Shown here one piece after another: positions 62,758-64,000 of a stretch of 64,000 bases of DNA (its first letter is position 1; every line of letters starts with the position of its first letter). Under the pieces are notes generated by a model. The model was given only the letters and a program-made list of their open reading frames with translations. It did not search any database and was not told where the DNA came from. The translations under genes were made by a program, and so were the position numbers. This stretch comes from Eulemur rufifrons (taxonomy: Eukaryota; Chordata; Mammalia; Primates; Lemuridae): contig NC_090999.1 in NCBI RefSeq assembly GCF_041146395.1, positions 65,787,001 through 65,851,000 on the forward strand. Direction: 5' to 3'.

Positions 62758-63562
62758 GAATATTTGGTAAATTTACTTCATTTTAAAAAATCCTTCTCCC
62801 TCAGCCTGCATTTTCTTTATAGCCCTAAAATCCATTTACAGATATTCCAAATTTTCATACTATAGCCAGTATCTAAGGACAAATATAGAAATGCATATTT
62901 GAGAATAACAAAAAAGAATGATTGTGTCTACTATGTAATTAATATTAAATATTAATAGTAATAATTAAAAAAAACCTGATACTATTCCTGTAAAGTTTAT
63001 CATCTATTATAAACACAAAATTCATAGGTCTATTTTATTAGGAGTTATTTATTATGCTTTTAAATGCAGCAATAAAATAGACACAGAATACTTTGTTTTT
63101 TCTGTGCACTAGAAAAACTATTTCTATTTATACATTTCATTTCCTAGTACATACAATTAAAAAAACTAAGTGTACGGACAGCAAACTTTTGTTTTGTTTG
63201 TGTAAAATCAATCACAATCATAACTTGCCTGAAATCAGTAATTCCTTATGAATGTTTAGTTGCAAACAAAATATGTTCACATAATACCATGATGTATGCT
63301 ATAATTCAATAAAAAGTTTTAAACATGCAATTATCCATGATTTGGAAAAAAACACTCTCAATATCAATAACTACATCTGAATTATTTTTTAAATGAAGAC
63401 AATTCAAGCATCTGGATCAAAGATGTCAGAAATTTTCAGTCACAAAGTTCACAAAATATGAGTGGCTGACTGTGTTAAGAGGCTTAGGTGAAAACAAATT
63501 TTTAAAGTTTAATAACATCTAAGAATATTAGATTTTCTTGCTAAATTAATAAGAGTACTCAC

Positions 63563-63610
63563 CCCTTGGAGTCCTTGGAACTGAATTGAAGGTCGAAAAG
63601 GAATTAAATT
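63563..63610 (-). CDS. ELL2: ELL2 exon 2, first coding exon in window
   Basis: This 48-base exon encodes 16 codons, NLIPFRPSIQFQGLQG, in phase 0 on both sides. It is flanked by acceptor 'tcttttaatag' and donor AGGG|gtgagt. The IPFRPSIQFQG segment belongs to the N-terminal ELL domain and joins directly to LVKIPKND of exon 3. The preceding exon 1 (the start codon and about 49 residues in the human protein) and the promoter lie outside the window. With that exon, the protein would be about 639 residues, close to the human ELL2 length of 640. Being a multiple of three, this exon could be skipped without a frameshift. Confidence 0.97.
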
Positions 63611-64000
63611 CTATTAAAAGAAATGAGAGAAAGAAACAAGTAAACTTTGGTTACTGTGACACAGAACTAAATGTTTAAACTTTAAATCTTTGTATTTGCA
63701 GTGCCATAATGTGTGAAACTCCCTTTCCATTATATACTTTTGCATGTCATTATATTAAGATGCCTGAGAAAAGCAATATCACACCATTTGCATTTCTCTG
63801 AACTACACAACCAAAAGGTATTTTTTGGCAGTGTAGTTAATCATATATTTGTAACTGACATGATTTGGCAAACATGATTAGTATGCTAATTCAATTTTAC
63901 ATTGAAAAAAGCATATTGGTGCCTAGTTTCCTGGTATATTTTTACTAGGGGTGGGGAGAGGGAAGAGAGAATCGGAGGAACTTTGTTCAATCCTAACAGG
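63611..64000 (-). other. ELL2: ELL2 intron 1, 3' end (partial)
   Basis: This is the last 390 bases of intron 1 in transcript order. No repeat or regulatory element is recognised. A purine-rich stretch ('ggggtggggagagggaagag') lies at 63950-63969, which is C/T-rich on the transcript strand. Confidence 0.8.

Overview
The window is nuclear DNA from a primate, most likely a strepsirrhine (lemur, galago or loris group). Coding DNA is sparse and split by GT-AG introns, and the rest is packed with Alu, L1, L2, MIR and old DNA-transposon copies. The lineage call rests mainly on the young Alu at 60156-60497. Its second monomer carries the diagnostic text 'gctgacgccacggcac', and a long A/T-rich linker with 'catatggacagc' separates the monomers. 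I recall both from lemur and galago Alus rather than from monkey or ape Alus. No bacterial-style operons, phage or CRISPR are present.

One protein-coding gene fills the window, on the minus strand: ELL2, the RNA polymerase II elongation factor of the super elongation complex. Eleven consecutive coding exons are visible, from exon 2 (63563-63610) down to the stop codon in exon 12 (7762-7764). Every junction is GT-AG and the codon phases fit at every join. Together they give 590 codons plus a stop with no frameshift or internal stop. Exon 1 (about 49 codons in the human gene) and the promoter lie beyond base 64000. The N-terminal ELL domain runs through exons 2-7. Exon 8 is a low-complexity proline-rich and lysine-rich linker. 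Exons 9-12 encode the C-terminal occludin-homology domain, which binds AFF-family scaffolds.

Layout by region: 1-3980 is 3' flanking DNA with an Alu, MIRs and an old LINE fragment. 3981-7761 is the inferred 3' untranslated region, ending at an AATAAA signal with a U-rich downstream element. It holds an (AT)18 tract, a MER5A-like insertion and a diverged 83-bp tandem duplication. 7762-36028 holds exons 12 to 3 with ten introns, two of them very short (91 and 151 bp). 36029-63562 is the 27.5-kb intron 2. It has no supported gene but carries two sense Alus, a free right-arm Alu monomer, a MER20-like and a MER1-like hAT element, several L2 and MIR copies, and a late cluster of an L1 tail, an antisense Alu and a 2.1-kb 5'-truncated L1. 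63563-64000 is exon 2 and the start of intron 1.

I found no undescribed gene system. The observations most worth a second look are the template-strand G-run array just downstream of exon 10, the duplicated block in the 3' UTR, a perfect 26-bp palindrome beside a MIR, and the free Alu right monomer with a perfect 14-bp target-site duplication.
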